From an uncultured Gemmatimonadota bacterium (GTDB lineage Bacteria > Gemmatimonadota > Gemmatimonadetes > Gemmatimonadales > GWC2-71-9): a stretch of DNA of 6,798 nucleotides. The DNA is taken from the NCBI GenBank assembly GCA_913009915.1, contig CAJVYZ010000155.1:1-6798 (forward strand), written 5' to 3'. The translations under genes were made by a program, and so were the position numbers. Below the pieces are notes generated by a model. That model worked only from the letters and a program-made list of their open reading frames with translations, was not told where the DNA came from and made no database searches. Each line of letters starts with the position of its first letter. Within the stretch, counting starts at the first letter, position 1. Positions 5,821 through 6,798 of the stretch are shown here, piece after piece.

Positions 5821-6798
5821 TTCAGCGACCCATCGCCCGCATCTCCGGATTGGGTGTCGCCGTTCCCTCAGGTATACGCACCAACGCCGATTGGGAGGCG
5901 GCTCTCGACACTTCCGATCAGTGGATCGTCGAACGCACCGGAATTCGCGAGCGGCGCTGGGCCGGCCCCGACGACACGGTAGCCAGTCTGTCGAAAACGG
6001 CGGCCGACTTGGCGCTGAAGCAAGCCGGTATCGGCCCCATGGATCTCGGTGGCATCGTTCTCGGCACCGCGACGCCCGACCGGCTCCTGCCGTCCACGGC
6101 GTGCGACCTGCAAGCTCTCCTCGGTGCCGAAAATGCCGCCGCGTTCGACATCGCTGCGGCGTGCCCCGGCTGGCTCTACAGCCTTACTGTGGCCGAGGGT
6201 CTCATCGCCTCGGGGCAGGCCGAGCACATCCTCGTCGTCGGCGCGGAGAAGCTCTCCACCATCACCGACGAGACCGATCGCTCCACCGCTATTCTGTTCG
6301 GCGACGGGGCCGGCGCTACTGTCATCAGCGCCTACCGAGATGACGCCAACGGCGGCATCCTGTCGACGTTCATCCGCTCGGACGGTCGGTTGGCCTCGTT
6401 GCTCTATCGGCCTGGGGGTGGATCCACCCGGCCGTTTAGCCAGGAGGTGCTCGCCGACCGGTCCCACTTCATGAAGATGGCCGGCCGGGAGGTGTTCAAA
6501 GCCGCCGTTCGGGCCATGACCCAGGCCTGCGACGAGGCCATTCAGCGCGCAGGCATTGCAGCCGAAGACATCGACCTGATGGTGCCGCACCAGGCCAACA
6601 TCCGCATCATCGAGGCCACCGCAAAGCACACCGGCATGCCGATGGACAAGGTGATGGTCAACATCGACCGGTTCGGTAACACCTCGGCCGCCTCGATCCC
6701 GCTGGCTTTCGATCAGGCCATCAACGAAGGGCGCCTGGAGCGGGGCATGTTGATCCTGCTGGTGACGTTCGGCGCAGGCTTCACCTGGGGCAGTTCCG
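5817..6798 (+). CDS. fabH: Beta-ketoacyl-ACP synthase III (FabH), 3' end cut by window
   Basis: Condenses an acyl-CoA primer with malonyl-ACP to start type II fatty acid synthesis. The visible 327 residues have no stop. FabH proteins are about 320-335 long and GAGFTWGSS corresponds to the closing strand, so only a few residues are missing. Motifs: SDQWIVERTGIRERR near the N-terminus (the CoA-binding arginine-rich region), then DIAAACPGWLYSL with nucleophile C116, VPHQANIRII with H258, and RFGNTSAASIPLA with N288. Together these give the Cys-His-Asn triad that separates FabH from FabB/F enzymes. The active-site neighbourhood reads ACPGW where many FabH proteins have ACSGF. The ATG at 5817 overlaps the plsX stop by four bases. 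A purine-rich GGCGAG at 5805-5810 is only a weak ribosome site, which fits coupled translation. Primer preference (acetyl-CoA or branched) cannot be told from the sequence alone. Confidence 0.96.
   Translation, partial: MIQRPIARISGLGVAVPSGIRTNADWEAALDTSDQWIVERTGIRERRWAGPDDTVASLSKTAADLALKQAGIGPMDLGGIVLGTATPDRLLPSTACDLQALLGAENAAAFDIAAACPGWLYSLTVAEGLIASGQAEHILVVGAEKLSTITDETDRSTAILFGDGAGATVISAYRDDANGGILSTFIRSDGRLASLLYRPGGGSTRPFSQEVLADRSHFMKMAGREVFKAAVRAMTQACDEAIQRAGIAAEDIDLMVPHQANIRIIEATAKHTGMPMDKVMVNIDRFGNTSAASIPLAFDQAINEGRLERGMLILLVTFGAGFTWGSS

Noticed and set aside
67..6798. Mobile elements, CRISPR arrays, tRNA or rRNA genes, and a novel defence or biosynthetic system
   Set aside because: No transposase, terminal repeats, regularly spaced repeats or RNA gene signatures were seen; essentially all genomic sequence is accounted for by housekeeping genes with short gaps.

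Overview
The window is G+C rich (roughly two thirds by eye), densely coded, and all genes lie on the + strand. The G+C content, frequent GTG starts, a UPF0182-family gene and signs of leaderless transcription suggest a high-GC actinobacterial lineage. An uncultured Acidimicrobiia-like organism is my guess, not something the sequence proves. The first 66 bases are not genomic: positions 11-66 match the Illumina TruSeq universal (P5) adapter. The window therefore starts at the end of an assembled contig, and biological sequence starts at about 67.

Layout: (1) 67-557, the C-terminal end of a UPF0182 membrane protein, cut off by the adapter. (2) A 75-base gap with small GC-rich hairpins. (3) A carbamate kinase gene (633-1598), then sucC (1595-2734) and sucD (2731-3600), each joined to the next by a 4-base GTGA stop/start overlap. 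(4) A 65-base gap with a hairpin, then ndk (3666-4094). (5) A promoter-like sequence at 4105-4133, placed so that transcription would start at or within two bases of the next start codon. (6) A tightly packed group, DUF177/YceD (4142-4612), rpmF (4622-4804), plsX (4807-5820) and fabH (5817 to the window end, lacking only its last few codons).

The first cluster centres on phosphoryl transfer and nucleotide energy. Carbamate kinase and succinyl-CoA synthetase can both make ATP by substrate-level phosphorylation, and nucleoside diphosphate kinase spreads the phosphate among NTPs. The second cluster is the widely conserved grouping of a YceD-like protein and ribosomal protein bL32 with the entry enzymes of phospholipid (PlsX) and fatty acid (FabH) synthesis.

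I see no mobile element, CRISPR array, tRNA, rRNA or clear novel system; these are ordinary housekeeping genes. The points most worth a second look are the adapter contamination, the translational coupling of a carbamate kinase to sucCD without arginine-deiminase genes nearby, and the probable leaderless promoter of the DUF177-rpmF-plsX-fabH group.
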